In this document: positions 1 through 6,353 of the stretch, in pieces
Layout: every line of letters begins with the position of its first letter
Position numbering within the stretch: position 1 is the first letter of the stretch
NCBI GenBank assembly: GCA_902494295.1
Contig: CABUSL010000053.1
Location: 1-11,764, forward strand
Length of the DNA: 11,764 nucleotides
Direction: 5' to 3'
Origin: an uncultured Collinsella sp.
GTDB taxonomy: Bacteria > Actinomycetota > Coriobacteriia > Coriobacteriales > Coriobacteriaceae
Position numbers and translations under genes: made by a program
The notes under the pieces: model-generated
Told to the model about the DNA's origin: nothing
Databases searched by the model: none
What the model saw: only the letters and a program-made list of their open reading frames with translations

Positions 1-2
1 GC

Positions 3-32
3 ATGCTCGTCATCATCCCGAAAGCTAAATAA
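3..32 (+). CDS. possible 3' end of an upstream gene (partial)
   Basis: One plus-strand frame reads MLVIIPKAK and then a TAA stop at 30-32. It runs toward the hairpin that also ends thrC, so two convergent genes would share that terminator. Only about nine residues are visible, no family can be assigned, and the reading may be chance. The first ATG here need not be a start, because the frame enters from outside the window. Confidence 0.3.
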   Translation: MLVIIPKAK

Positions 33-36
33 AAAG

Positions 37-64
37 AAGGTGCGCCGGCTTTCGCCGGCGCCTT
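37..64 (-). terminator. intrinsic terminator of thrC, possibly bidirectional
   Basis: On the minus strand AAGGCGCCGGC pairs with GCCGGCGCACCTT across a GAAA tetraloop, with a 2-nt bulge, and is followed by a T-rich tail (CTTTTTATTT). It begins about 10 nt after the thrC stop. Read on the plus strand the same hairpin is followed by a weaker T run, so it may also stop transcription of the gene entering from the left. Confidence 0.8.
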
Positions 65-74
65 ATAAAGGGTT

Positions 75-1592
75 TTAGTTGGTAGCCATCTTTTTTGCTG
101 CGGACTCGACGTAGCTTGCCATCTCATCGACGTCGCAGACGTCTTCGAAGCGGACGGGCTTGGACTCGAGCTCGGCGAGCTGGGTCGGGGCGACCGTGTT
201 GGTGGCCTGCTCGAGTACACGCATAGCCTCAAAATCATCCTCGGGAACGTCGAGGCCCAGGGCGTCGCAGCAGGCGCGCGGGAACTTGTAGGGGCTGGCG
301 GTCGAAAGCAGCACGCGGGCCTTGGCGCCCTCGGCGGGAGCGACCTGCTCGAAGACGTGATAGCCGCAAGCGGTGTGCGGGTCGATCACGTAGCCGTTGG
401 CGTCCCAGCAGCTCTTGATGGCGGCGCGGACCTCGTCCTCGCTGGCCCAGCCGTAGCCAAAGACGCTCTGAATCGTGGCCAGCAGCTCGGCGGGCACCTC
501 GTAGCGACCCGTCTGCGCCAGCTGCTCCATAAGGCCGGCAACGAGCTCGCAGTCGCCGTCGGACAGGAAGTAGAGCATGCGCTCCAGGTTGGAGCTGATG
601 AGGATGTCCATCGACGGCGAGATGGTCGTGAAGAACGGACGGTTACGGTCGTAGACGCCGGTAGTCAGGAAGTCGGCAAGCACGTTGTTCTTGTCGCTCG
701 CCACGACGAGCTTGGCGACGGGCAGACCCATGCGCTTGGCGTAGTAGCCTGCCAGGATATCGCCAAAGTTGCCGGTCGGTACGCAGAACTCCACGGTGTC
801 GCCGGCCTCGATGGCGCCGGCGCGCAGCAGCTGCGCATAGGCGGCAAAGTAGTAGACGACCTGCGGTACCAGACGGCCGACATTGATGGAGTTGGCGCTC
901 GAAAGCACCGTGCCGGCAGCCTCCAGACGCTCGGCAAGCTCCTTATCGGCAAAGATGCGCTTGACGGCGCTCTGGGCGTCGTCAAAGTTGCCGCGGATGC
1001 CGCAGACGGCGACGTTATCGCCCTCCTGCGTGGACATCTGCAGATTCTGCACGCGGCTGACTTTGCCCTCGGGATAAAAGACGGTGATGCCCGTGCCCGG
1101 CGCGTCGGCAAAACCGGCGAGTGCGGCCTTGCCGGTGTCGCCCGACGTGGCGGTGACGATCATGATGCGCTCGGCGCCGCCGTCCTTGGCGGAAGTGCGG
1201 GCCATCAGACGGGGGAGCATCTGCAGGGCGACGTCCTTGAAGGCGCTTGTGGGGCCGCCAAAGAGCTCCATCACATAGGTCTGAGGGGCGTCGGCGCCCG
1301 GCGCGGCGTCGAGTTTGACGAGCGGCGTGACCTCTTCACTCGCAAACGTGCCGCGGTATGCCTCGTCGACACACGCCGAAATTTCTTCGGCCGTGTAATC
1401 ATTCAGTAACATTCCCAACACATCTTGAGCGATTTCAAAGTACGATTTATCTGCAAGCGAGCTGATATCGACCTGCTGGGTGCCGAGCTCGTCCGAGACA
1501 AACAAACCCCCGTCGGGAGCGATGCCGGTGCGGATTGCCACCTTACTTGAGCACGATAAAGTGCGTCCTCGTGTACTATGATAAGTTCCCAT
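75..1592 (-). CDS. thrC: threonine synthase
   Basis: PLP-dependent enzyme that converts O-phospho-L-homoserine to L-threonine, the last step of threonine synthesis, in the cytoplasm. The 505-residue protein starts MGTYHSTRG, the usual N-terminus of the family. It carries the PLP-lysine motif GPTSAFKD (Lys about 119), the TSGDTG loop (about 149-154), the FYPEGKVS motif, and PTGNFGD for cofactor phosphate. Length is normal for a bacterial threonine synthase. I chose the ATG at 1590-1592 because GAGGAG lies 9 nt upstream; an in-frame ATG 45 nt earlier (1635-1637) would add residues unlike the family. The gene is divergent from lysC and ends at a good terminator. No T-box or riboswitch fits the roughly 100-nt gap to lysC. 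Confidence 0.95.
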   Translation of the reverse strand: MGTYHSTRGRTLSCSSKVAIRTGIAPDGGLFVSDELGTQQVDISSLADKSYFEIAQDVLGMLLNDYTAEEISACVDEAYRGTFASEEVTPLVKLDAAPGADAPQTYVMELFGGPTSAFKDVALQMLPRLMARTSAKDGGAERIMIVTATSGDTGKAALAGFADAPGTGITVFYPEGKVSRVQNLQMSTQEGDNVAVCGIRGNFDDAQSAVKRIFADKELAERLEAAGTVLSSANSINVGRLVPQVVYYFAAYAQLLRAGAIEAGDTVEFCVPTGNFGDILAGYYAKRMGLPVAKLVVASDKNNVLADFLTTGVYDRNRPFFTTISPSMDILISSNLERMLYFLSDGDCELVAGLMEQLAQTGRYEVPAELLATIQSVFGYGWASEDEVRAAIKSCWDANGYVIDPHTACGYHVFEQVAPAEGAKARVLLSTASPYKFPRACCDALGLDVPEDDFEAMRVLEQATNTVAPTQLAELESKPVRFEDVCDVDEMASYVESAAKKMATN

Positions 1593-1628
1593 ATAACACT
1601 GCTCCTCGGATGCCTTGGTCCCAATCGG

Positions 1629-1644
1629 TGAAACCATGGTATCA
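1629..1644. promoter_or_regulatory. imperfect dyad between thrC and lysC (candidate operator)
   Basis: TGAAACCATGGTATCA is a 16-bp palindrome with a single mismatched pair, lying midway in the 103-bp gap between the divergent thrC and lysC starts. A site here could act on both genes. The core is a common restriction-type palindrome (CCATGG), so chance is possible. I see no strong -35/-10 pair for either gene to anchor it. Confidence 0.25.
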
Positions 1645-1695
1645 GAGCGCGCAAAACAGGTTTGCAGAGGCTTTTAGAAAGGTAACCTCAAGCCC

Positions 1696-3084
1696 ATGAT
1701 TAAGATTGCCAAGTTTGGCGGCTCGTCGGTCGCCGACGCCGAACACTTTAAGAAGATCAAGGCCATCGTCGATGCCGACCCTGCCCGCCGTTTTGTGGTG
1801 GTTTCCGCCTGCGGCCGCCGCTTTAAGGGCGACACCAAGGTGACCGACCTGCTCTACCTGGTTAACGCGCACGTCAAGTACCACGTGTCATGCGAGGAAC
1901 TACTCGAGGACATCGGCCAGCGCTATTTTGATATCGCTGACGAGCTGGAGCTCACCTATCCCATCCGCGAGGAGTTCGCGGCCTTTGCCGAGCGCGCCCG
2001 CTCGGGCGGCTACTCCACCGAGGAGCTTGTAAGCCGCGGCGAGTACTTCACCGCTCGCCTGATGGCCGAGTACCTGGGCCTGCCGTTCCTGGACGCCGCG
2101 ACGGTTGTGGCGTTCCATCACGACGGTACGCTCAGCATGAATCGCACCTCCGAGCTGGTGCAGGAGTACGGTCAGCAGGGCGGCTTTGTTATGCCTGGCT
2201 TCTACGGCGCGACGCGTGAGGGCCAGATCAAGCTGCTCGATCGTGGCGGCGGCGATATCTCGGGCTCGATCCTGGCCAAGTGCCTGGGCGCCGACCTGTA
2301 CGAGAACTGGACCGATGTCTCGGGCTTCTATTCTGCCGATCCTCGCATTGTGCCCGAGGCTCAGCCCATCGCCCGCGTTACCTACGAGGAGCTGCGCGAG
2401 CTTTCGTACATGGGTGCGAGCGTCCTGCACGAGGAGGCCGTGTTCCCCGTGCGCGAGGCTGGTATTCCGCTGGTCATCAAGAACACCAATGCGCCGCAGG
2501 ACCCCGGCACCATCATTAGCGAGACGGCTGATGAGGGTGAGGCAGAGCCCATCATTACCGGCGTGACCGGCAAGCGCGGTTTTGTCGCCATCAACGTCGC
2601 CCGTGACCGCACCAAGCCTCGCGTCGGCTTTATGCGCCGCGCACTTTCGGTCTTCGAGCGCTATGACGTTTCCGTCGAGCACATGCCCACCGGTGTCGAC
2701 CGCTTTGGCGCCGTGGTGCAGGAGAAGGATGTGCACGATTCGCTGTACTCGCTTGTGGGCGACATTCAACAGGAGGTAGAGCCGCTCGAGATCGAGGTTG
2801 TCGAGGGCTTGGCGCTCATCGCTACCGTCGGCCGTAACCTGCGCGGCCGCGCAGGTATCTCGGGCCATCTGTTTGGTATGCTTGGCCAGGCCGGCGTGAG
2901 CGTGCGCATGATTTCGCAGAGCTGCGACGAGATCAACATCATTATCGGCGTCGAGGAGAAGGACTTCGACCTGGCGATTCAGACCATTTACCGTGCCTTC
3001 TCCGATGAGAACGGCATTGTGAAGGTCTCCGACCTGGAGGCTTCCGCGCCGGTCGATCCCGCTCTGGCTGCGCTCCACAAGTAG
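1696..3084 (+). CDS. lysC: aspartokinase
   Basis: Phosphorylates L-aspartate to 4-phospho-L-aspartate, the committed step toward lysine, threonine and methionine. The 462-residue protein begins with the kinase motif KFGGSS (6-11). The catalytic core includes LDRGGGDISGS (about 181-191), NWTDVSGFYSADPR (about 204-217) and MGASVLHEEA (about 239-248). Two C-terminal ACT domains follow (about 295-370 and 372-436), implying allosteric feedback control by an end product. It is monofunctional: the sequence stops after the ACT domains with no homoserine dehydrogenase domain. The ATG at 1696 is preceded by AGAAAGG at a rather long spacing (about 13 nt), so initiation may be modest. It is divergent from thrC and is followed by asd 174 bp later, consistent with one pathway block. 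Confidence 0.95.
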   Translation: MIKIAKFGGSSVADAEHFKKIKAIVDADPARRFVVVSACGRRFKGDTKVTDLLYLVNAHVKYHVSCEELLEDIGQRYFDIADELELTYPIREEFAAFAERARSGGYSTEELVSRGEYFTARLMAEYLGLPFLDAATVVAFHHDGTLSMNRTSELVQEYGQQGGFVMPGFYGATREGQIKLLDRGGGDISGSILAKCLGADLYENWTDVSGFYSADPRIVPEAQPIARVTYEELRELSYMGASVLHEEAVFPVREAGIPLVIKNTNAPQDPGTIISETADEGEAEPIITGVTGKRGFVAINVARDRTKPRVGFMRRALSVFERYDVSVEHMPTGVDRFGAVVQEKDVHDSLYSLVGDIQQEVEPLEIEVVEGLALIATVGRNLRGRAGISGHLFGMLGQAGVSVRMISQSCDEINIIIGVEEKDFDLAIQTIYRAFSDENGIVKVSDLEASAPVDPALAALHK

Positions 3085-3093
3085 CTGCTATCT

Positions 3094-3129
3094 CGCTAGA
3101 TTTTTGGGACAAGTGCCAAAAATCTAGCG
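3094..3129 (+). repeat. 14-bp perfect hairpin between lysC and asd
   Basis: CGCTAGATTTTTGG (3094-3107) and its exact reverse complement (3116-3129) flank an 8-nt loop, 9 nt after the lysC stop. Position suggests a terminator or transcript-end stabiliser, but no T tract follows on the plus strand; the next bases are GC-rich. The GGGACA at the arm/loop junction is also seen in the repeats flanking the ABC operon, so it may belong to a related intergenic repeat family. That last link is only suggestive. Confidence 0.7.
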
Positions 3130-3135
3130 CGGGGC

Positions 3136-3157
3136 GTTTCGTTTCGGTTTCGTTTCG
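3136..3157 (+). repeat. short GTTTC tandem repeat
   Basis: Four near-identical GTTTC units (one followed by an extra G) lie in the lysC-asd gap just after the hairpin, and another GTTTC follows at 3167-3171. They are upstream of the likely asd promoter. No function can be assigned. Confidence 0.5.
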
Positions 3158-3167
3158 ACGGGGCGGG

Positions 3168-3195
3168 TTTCGTGTCCGCCCCGTTCTTGTATACA
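3168..3195 (+). promoter_or_regulatory. possible asd promoter
   Basis: TATACA (3190-3195) resembles a -10 box and lies about 63 nt before the asd ATG. The best -35 candidate at suitable distance is TTTCGT (3168-3173, 16-nt spacing), which is weak. An own promoter would make sense because a hairpin separates asd from lysC. Confidence 0.35.
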
Positions 3196-3258
3196 CTGGC
3201 AACAATAATCGGCCTGCTCGGCGTGCGGGCAAAAGCCACAACCTTTAAAGGGGGAAGC

Positions 3259-4284
3259 ATGAAACAGTACACGGTTGCTATTTTGGGCGCGACGGGAGCC
3301 GTGGGCACCCAGATGCTCGAGTGCCTCAACGAGCAGGAGTTTCCGGTCGGTAAGCTCAAGCTGCTGGCGAGCGCGCGCTCTGCGGGCAAGACCGTTGAGT
3401 TCCGCGGCGAGCAGATCGTGATCGAAGAGGCTTGCCCCGAGGCCTTTGAGGGCTGCGATATTGTGCTTGGCGCCGCCGGCGACGACATCGCGAAGGAGCT
3501 GCTACCCGAGGCCGTCAAGCGCGGCGCCGTCGTGGTCGACAACAGCCATGCCTTCCGCATGGATCCCGAGGTACCGCTGGTCGTGCCCGAGATCAATGCC
3601 GACGATATTAAGTGGCATCACGGCCTTATCGCCAACCCCAACTGCGCGACCGTTATCGGTCTGGTTCCCACGTGGCCGCTGCATCAGCTCGCCGGCGTGA
3701 AGCGCATGATCGTCTCGACGTATCAGGCGGCTTCGGGTGCCGGCGCTCCCGGCATGGCCGAGCTCGAGGCTCAGCTGGCCGCCCTGGGCCGTGGCGAGGA
3801 GATTCCCGAGCCGCGCGCGTTTGCCGCCCAGCTGGCGAGCAACCTGATTCCGCAGATTGGCGGCGTCAAGGAGGAGGGCTTTACCTCCGAGGAGATGAAG
3901 CTGCAAAACGAGGGCCGCAAGATCATGCACCTGCCCGAGCTGCGCGTGAACTGCACCTGTGTGCGCGTTCCGGTGCTGCGTTCGCACTCCGAGAGCATTA
4001 CGCTCGAGTTTGAGCGCGACATCACGGTGGAAGAGGCCCGCGCTGCGCTGGCTGCCGCTCCGGGCGTGAAGCTCGTTGACGACATGGGCGCCGAGGATGC
4101 ACACGATCGCTTCCCCATGCCGATGGATACGTCCGACCAGGACCTGATCTGGGTCGGTCGCGTGCGCCGCGACATCTCGAACCCAGAGGCTGCGCGCGGC
4201 ATCACCTTCTGGTGCTGCGGCGACCAAATCCGTAAGGGCGCGGCAACCAACGCCGTCCAGATCGCTAAGCTGCTCTGCGAGTAG
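3259..4284 (+). CDS. asd: aspartate-semialdehyde dehydrogenase
   Basis: NADPH-dependent reduction of 4-aspartyl phosphate to L-aspartate 4-semialdehyde, the branch point to lysine/diaminopimelate and to threonine/methionine. The 341-residue protein opens with the Rossmann motif GATGAVG (10-16). The catalytic cysteine is in NPNCAT (Cys129), Gln156 is in STYQAASGAG, and the substrate-site Arg/His are in RSH (241-243). Length matches the Gram-positive Asd class. The ATG at 3259 is preceded by AAAGGGGG a few bases away; an in-frame start about 87 nt earlier would add a sequence not found before the Rossmann motif. It follows lysC in the same orientation, so the two consecutive steps are encoded side by side. 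Confidence 0.95.
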   Translation: MKQYTVAILGATGAVGTQMLECLNEQEFPVGKLKLLASARSAGKTVEFRGEQIVIEEACPEAFEGCDIVLGAAGDDIAKELLPEAVKRGAVVVDNSHAFRMDPEVPLVVPEINADDIKWHHGLIANPNCATVIGLVPTWPLHQLAGVKRMIVSTYQAASGAGAPGMAELEAQLAALGRGEEIPEPRAFAAQLASNLIPQIGGVKEEGFTSEEMKLQNEGRKIMHLPELRVNCTCVRVPVLRSHSESITLEFERDITVEEARAALAAAPGVKLVDDMGAEDAHDRFPMPMDTSDQDLIWVGRVRRDISNPEAARGITFWCCGDQIRKGAATNAVQIAKLLCE

Positions 4285-4296
4285 TTTGACCTGTCC

Positions 4297-4426
4297 GGCG
4301 GGGGCCGGGCTTGGTTTTCAGAACGTCCTCGACCATGTGTGGCGCCTTGTCCTGCTCCTTCGGAGCCGCGGACAAGGCGCCACACTGGTCTGCGGAGTGT
4401 TCTGAAAACCAAGCCCGGCCCCCGCC
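4297..4426. repeat. 130-nt giant hairpin with 28-bp perfect outer arms
   Basis: The arm 4297-4324 (starts GGCGGGGGCC, ends TTTTCAGAAC) is the exact reverse complement of 4399-4426. Nested inside, 4338-4352 (TGTGGCGCCTTGTCC) pairs perfectly with 4370-4384, and GCTCC-TTC-GGAGC caps it at 4354-4366. Only the 13- and 14-nt stretches between the two stems differ, and even these hold a GACCA/TGGTC pair. It starts 12 nt after the asd stop, so it could terminate or protect the asd transcript, but there is no T tract. Size, symmetry and lack of coding sense fit a repeat or MITE-like element better than a simple terminator. No convincing target-site duplication is visible. Confidence 0.9.
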
Positions 4427-4636
4427 TGTGGTGACGCTGCTGCGAGCGGTCTGCGATGGGGCCGTTGTTGGTTGGGGCCGCTGGGCTGATGTGGGGGGCA
4501 CGTGGCTGTTGCGGGCCCTGGTTCCGGCGGCGGCCTTGGCGCTTCGCGCCTGCCGCCTTGGGGGACTGTGGGGCGCGGCCGGCAGCGGCGGCGCGTTGCG
4601 CCTGCTGCCTGCGGGGACTTTGGGGTGGGGCCGAAT
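4427..4636. other. non-coding G-rich spacer with two related GC hairpins
   Basis: No credible gene is present: open frames here lack ribosome sites and are low-complexity Gly/Ala/Arg/Trp readings. The plus strand is strikingly G-rich. Two similar hairpin units sit in tandem: 4526-4557 (GGCGGC arms around GGCGC-TTC-GCGCC) and 4581-4609 (GGCAGC arms around GGCGC-GTT-GCGCC). Each is followed by a GGGGACTnTGGGG string (4561-4573 and 4613-4625). The arm changes compensate (GGCGGC/GCCGCC versus GGCAGC/GCTGCC), suggesting diverged copies in which pairing was kept. Confidence 0.6.
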
Positions 4637-4818
4637 CGAAGGTGAATGGTTTTCCGAGAAGTGAACGACCTATTTTGGACCCTTGAAGCATCGGCATATT
4701 TTGGCCGCCATTTCCTGCGGTTTTATCGCATGAATCCTGCTGTTTTGCAGTCAAAAAATGCGGATGCTTCGGGGCCCTAGTTTTACTCGTTCACTTCTCG
4801 GAAAACCATTCACCTTCG
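4637..4818. mobile_element. 182-bp MITE-like element with 32-bp perfect inverted ends
   Basis: The 32 bp at 4637-4668 (starts CGAAGGTGAATGG, ends GAAGTGAACGA) are the exact reverse complement of 4787-4818. Symmetry continues inside: 4685-4705 and the reverse complement of 4750-4770 match at 18 of 21 positions (GAAGCATCnGCAT core). The whole unit could fold into one long hairpin or represent two inverted copies of one repeat. The centre holds small hairpins (TGCG-GTTTTAT-CGCA; CTGC-TGTTTT-GCAG). There is no transposase. Classification as a MITE is inference from size and terminal repeats; target duplications are not clear. Confidence 0.7.
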
Positions 4819-4943
4819 TTTTTGCCGGACATCGTTTTGGGCGTTGCGACTCGGTATCGGCCGATATTGAGAGGGAAAACGCCCTCTCTTGGACAATCGA
4901 GTCTGTCCGGACGTATCTGCGAGGTTGTCTGCACAATTCGCGG

Positions 4944-4949
4944 TATTAT
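4944..4949 (+). promoter_or_regulatory. possible -10 box of ogt
   Basis: TATTAT lies 27 nt before the GTG start of the methyltransferase gene. No good -35 is at the right distance, so support is weak. No LexA-type palindrome is present in this upstream region. Confidence 0.3.
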
Positions 4950-4976
4950 GGTGCGGAGTTTTGAAAGGAGCCGCTG

Positions 4977-5555
4977 GTGGTCACGACGACGTTTGCTTCG
5001 CCTTTGGGCGAAATCTTGCTTGCCGCTGATGGCCGCGGTTTGACGGGGCTTTGGTTTGAGGGTCAGGAGCACTTTGGCTCTACGCTGCTCAAAGAGGATG
5101 CGGAGCACGTTGAAGGTGCCGATGCGGTTTCTGGTGCCGGTGGGATGTCTTCGGTGAATCCGGCAAATGGCGCGGCGTCTTCGGTGCTTGAGCGTTCCTG
5201 GGCTTGGCTGAATGCTTATTTTGCGGGGCAGGAGCCTCGGTTTACGCCGCCGTTGCATATGATTGGTACGGCGTTTCAGCGCGAGGTTTGGTTTGAGCTG
5301 CTTTCTATCCCGCGTGGCGAGGTCGCTACGTATGGTGAGATCGCCCAGCGTGTTGCGGCTCGACATCGTGTGCCGGGAAACGAGGCACCCGTTGTGTCTC
5401 CTCGTGCGGTGGGGGCTGCGGTTGCGCGCAATCCCATTTCGATTATCGTGCCGTGCCATCGCGTGGTTGCCGCCGACGGCTCGCTTAACGGATATGCCGG
5501 CGGGCTTGATCGCAAGGAGTGGCTGCTTCGGCTTGAGGGCGCGTACGAGGAATAA
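4977..5555 (+). CDS. ogt: methylated-DNA--protein-cysteine methyltransferase
   Basis: Suicide repair protein that moves an alkyl group from O6-alkylguanine (or O4-alkylthymine) in DNA to its own cysteine. The 192-residue protein has the acceptor motif IVPCHRV (Cys160), the RAVGAAVARNPI recognition helix with the arginine finger (Arg143), and the C-terminal GYAGGLDRKEWLLRLE. It has no Ada-type N-terminal zinc domain. Two segments are longer than in typical Ogt: a Gly/Ser/Ala-rich stretch at about 45-70, and an insertion around ARHRVPGNEAPVVS (128-141) just before the arginine finger. The GTG start is chosen because AAAGGAG lies 6 nt upstream and the protein then begins at the usual N-terminal strand. 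It stands alone, after a palindromic spacer and before gene remnants. Confidence 0.93.
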   Translation: MVTTTFASPLGEILLAADGRGLTGLWFEGQEHFGSTLLKEDAEHVEGADAVSGAGGMSSVNPANGAASSVLERSWAWLNAYFAGQEPRFTPPLHMIGTAFQREVWFELLSIPRGEVATYGEIAQRVAARHRVPGNEAPVVSPRAVGAAVARNPISIIVPCHRVVAADGSLNGYAGGLDRKEWLLRLEGAYEE

Positions 5556-5619
5556 CGTTCGAGCACTTTGCATAGCCAAGACGCCGTTTCCGGTTGAGAC
5601 CACCTGCTTGGACATCCAT

Positions 5620-5835
5620 CTACGCCCGCTTCTGCAGGGCGTAGATCGACTTATCCATGTTGAACAGGTAAGCCACGACGCAGACAATAAAGAACTTCGG
5701 CAAGTCGCCAAAGCCGAAGACTTCGCAGCCAATAAGGATCGGCGCGAGCAGCGTATTGGCGGCGCTGCCAAAGACGGCTGCGTAGTCCAGCGCGGCGCAA
5801 AGCGCGATGGACATGCCGAGTTGAGCCTCGTTATG
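5620..5835 (-). pseudogene. C-terminal remnant of a ClC-type chloride channel gene
   Basis: Read leftward from about 5835, the frame gives EAQLGMSIALCAALDYAAVFGSA and then an NTLLAPILIG segment, an EVFG motif, a hydrophobic FFIVCVVAYLF helix and KSIYALQKR before the TAG stop at 5620. This resembles the last two helices and tail of ClC-family anion channels/transporters (compare the family's TNTPLA and SGHxxIY motifs). A full ClC has 400 or more residues, so most of the gene is missing. The frame upstream runs out of ClC-like sequence where the Abi fragment begins. The assignment rests on recognition of a short, conserved end. The stretch 5556-5619 before it holds nothing recognisable. Confidence 0.65.
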
Positions 5836-6182
5836 GCGACATCTGGGTAACAGAAAGGCCCGCGTTCCTCAGAGGCAAGATAGGCAATTCTGCTTCTGAG
5901 GTAGATCTCAATTCTGCCGACCGCATCAAACATTAACTGCCGGAGGGCTCGGTCAAATTCATACGTGTAGATGATGGTTTCGAATGCTGTGCCTTCGCGA
6001 AAGATGGTAATCCCGGACTTGCATTTGGTTTTGTAGGGAAACCAGTAGGCCGACAGTTTGTAGTGGCCGACTTCGACCAAAGCTCGCTCGAGTTCGCTTT
6101 GATTAGAGCACTTAAGACCCTTGTTTTCTGTCAATAGTGCTATCTGTTCGTTGATGGATATCCGCGACTTCCGGTATTTCAT
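5836..6182 (-). pseudogene. Abi_2-family (AbiD/F-like) abortive-infection gene, 3'-truncated
   Basis: The ATG at 6180-6182 has AGAGG 6 nt upstream and opens a protein that matches the N-terminal part of Abi_2 proteins: KSRISINEQIALL, the VGHYKLSAYWFPY motif (about 38-50), F-A-I-YEFDRALRQL (about 67-83), AVGRIEIYLRSRIAY (87-101) and EERGPF (105-110). Family members normally run to roughly 300 residues, with further conserved motifs after the GPF segment. Here the similarity ends at about residue 113 and the frame continues as unrelated, arginine/serine-rich sequence antisense to the ClC remnant and to ogt. The family is known from phage-exclusion systems and is HEPN-related. This copy is almost certainly not functional. 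Confidence 0.75.
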
Positions 6183-6353
6183 TTAAGCCTCTTGATAGAA
6201 AAAGGGCTGGAGTTGCGCATCGTTGAGAGGCTTTCCAGCTTTAGCAAAACAAACTTATAAGATGCGACGGGCCGCGTCAAGATAATTACCGGACGGCCTA
6301 GGAGGCGGCTGGTTGGCTGGCTTAAAACCTAGCGCGTGAAATGACGCTCCATG

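Noticed and set aside
357..1409. Long open frame of 350 codons antisense to thrC, and similar frames opposite lysC, asd and the permease
   Set aside because: They lie opposite strongly supported genes, have no family resemblance or ribosome sites, and are expected in high-GC DNA with third-position bias.
1593..1695. Lysine riboswitch or T-box in front of lysC or thrC
   Set aside because: The gap is only 103 bp and shows no riboswitch-like set of stems, no T-box sequence and no leader terminator.
4311..4664. Plus-strand frame of 117 codons in the asd-ogt gap
   Set aside because: It is a translation of the 130-nt hairpin and the G-rich spacer, with no ribosome site and a repetitive composition.
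4285..4976. CRISPR array
   Set aside because: The repeats are inverted pairs of different families, not regularly spaced direct repeats, and no cas genes are near.
4791..5835. Continuation of the Abi reading frame leftward to a 463-residue protein
   Set aside because: After about residue 113 the sequence is antisense to the ClC remnant, ogt and an inverted repeat, with low-complexity composition. The open frame is accidental.
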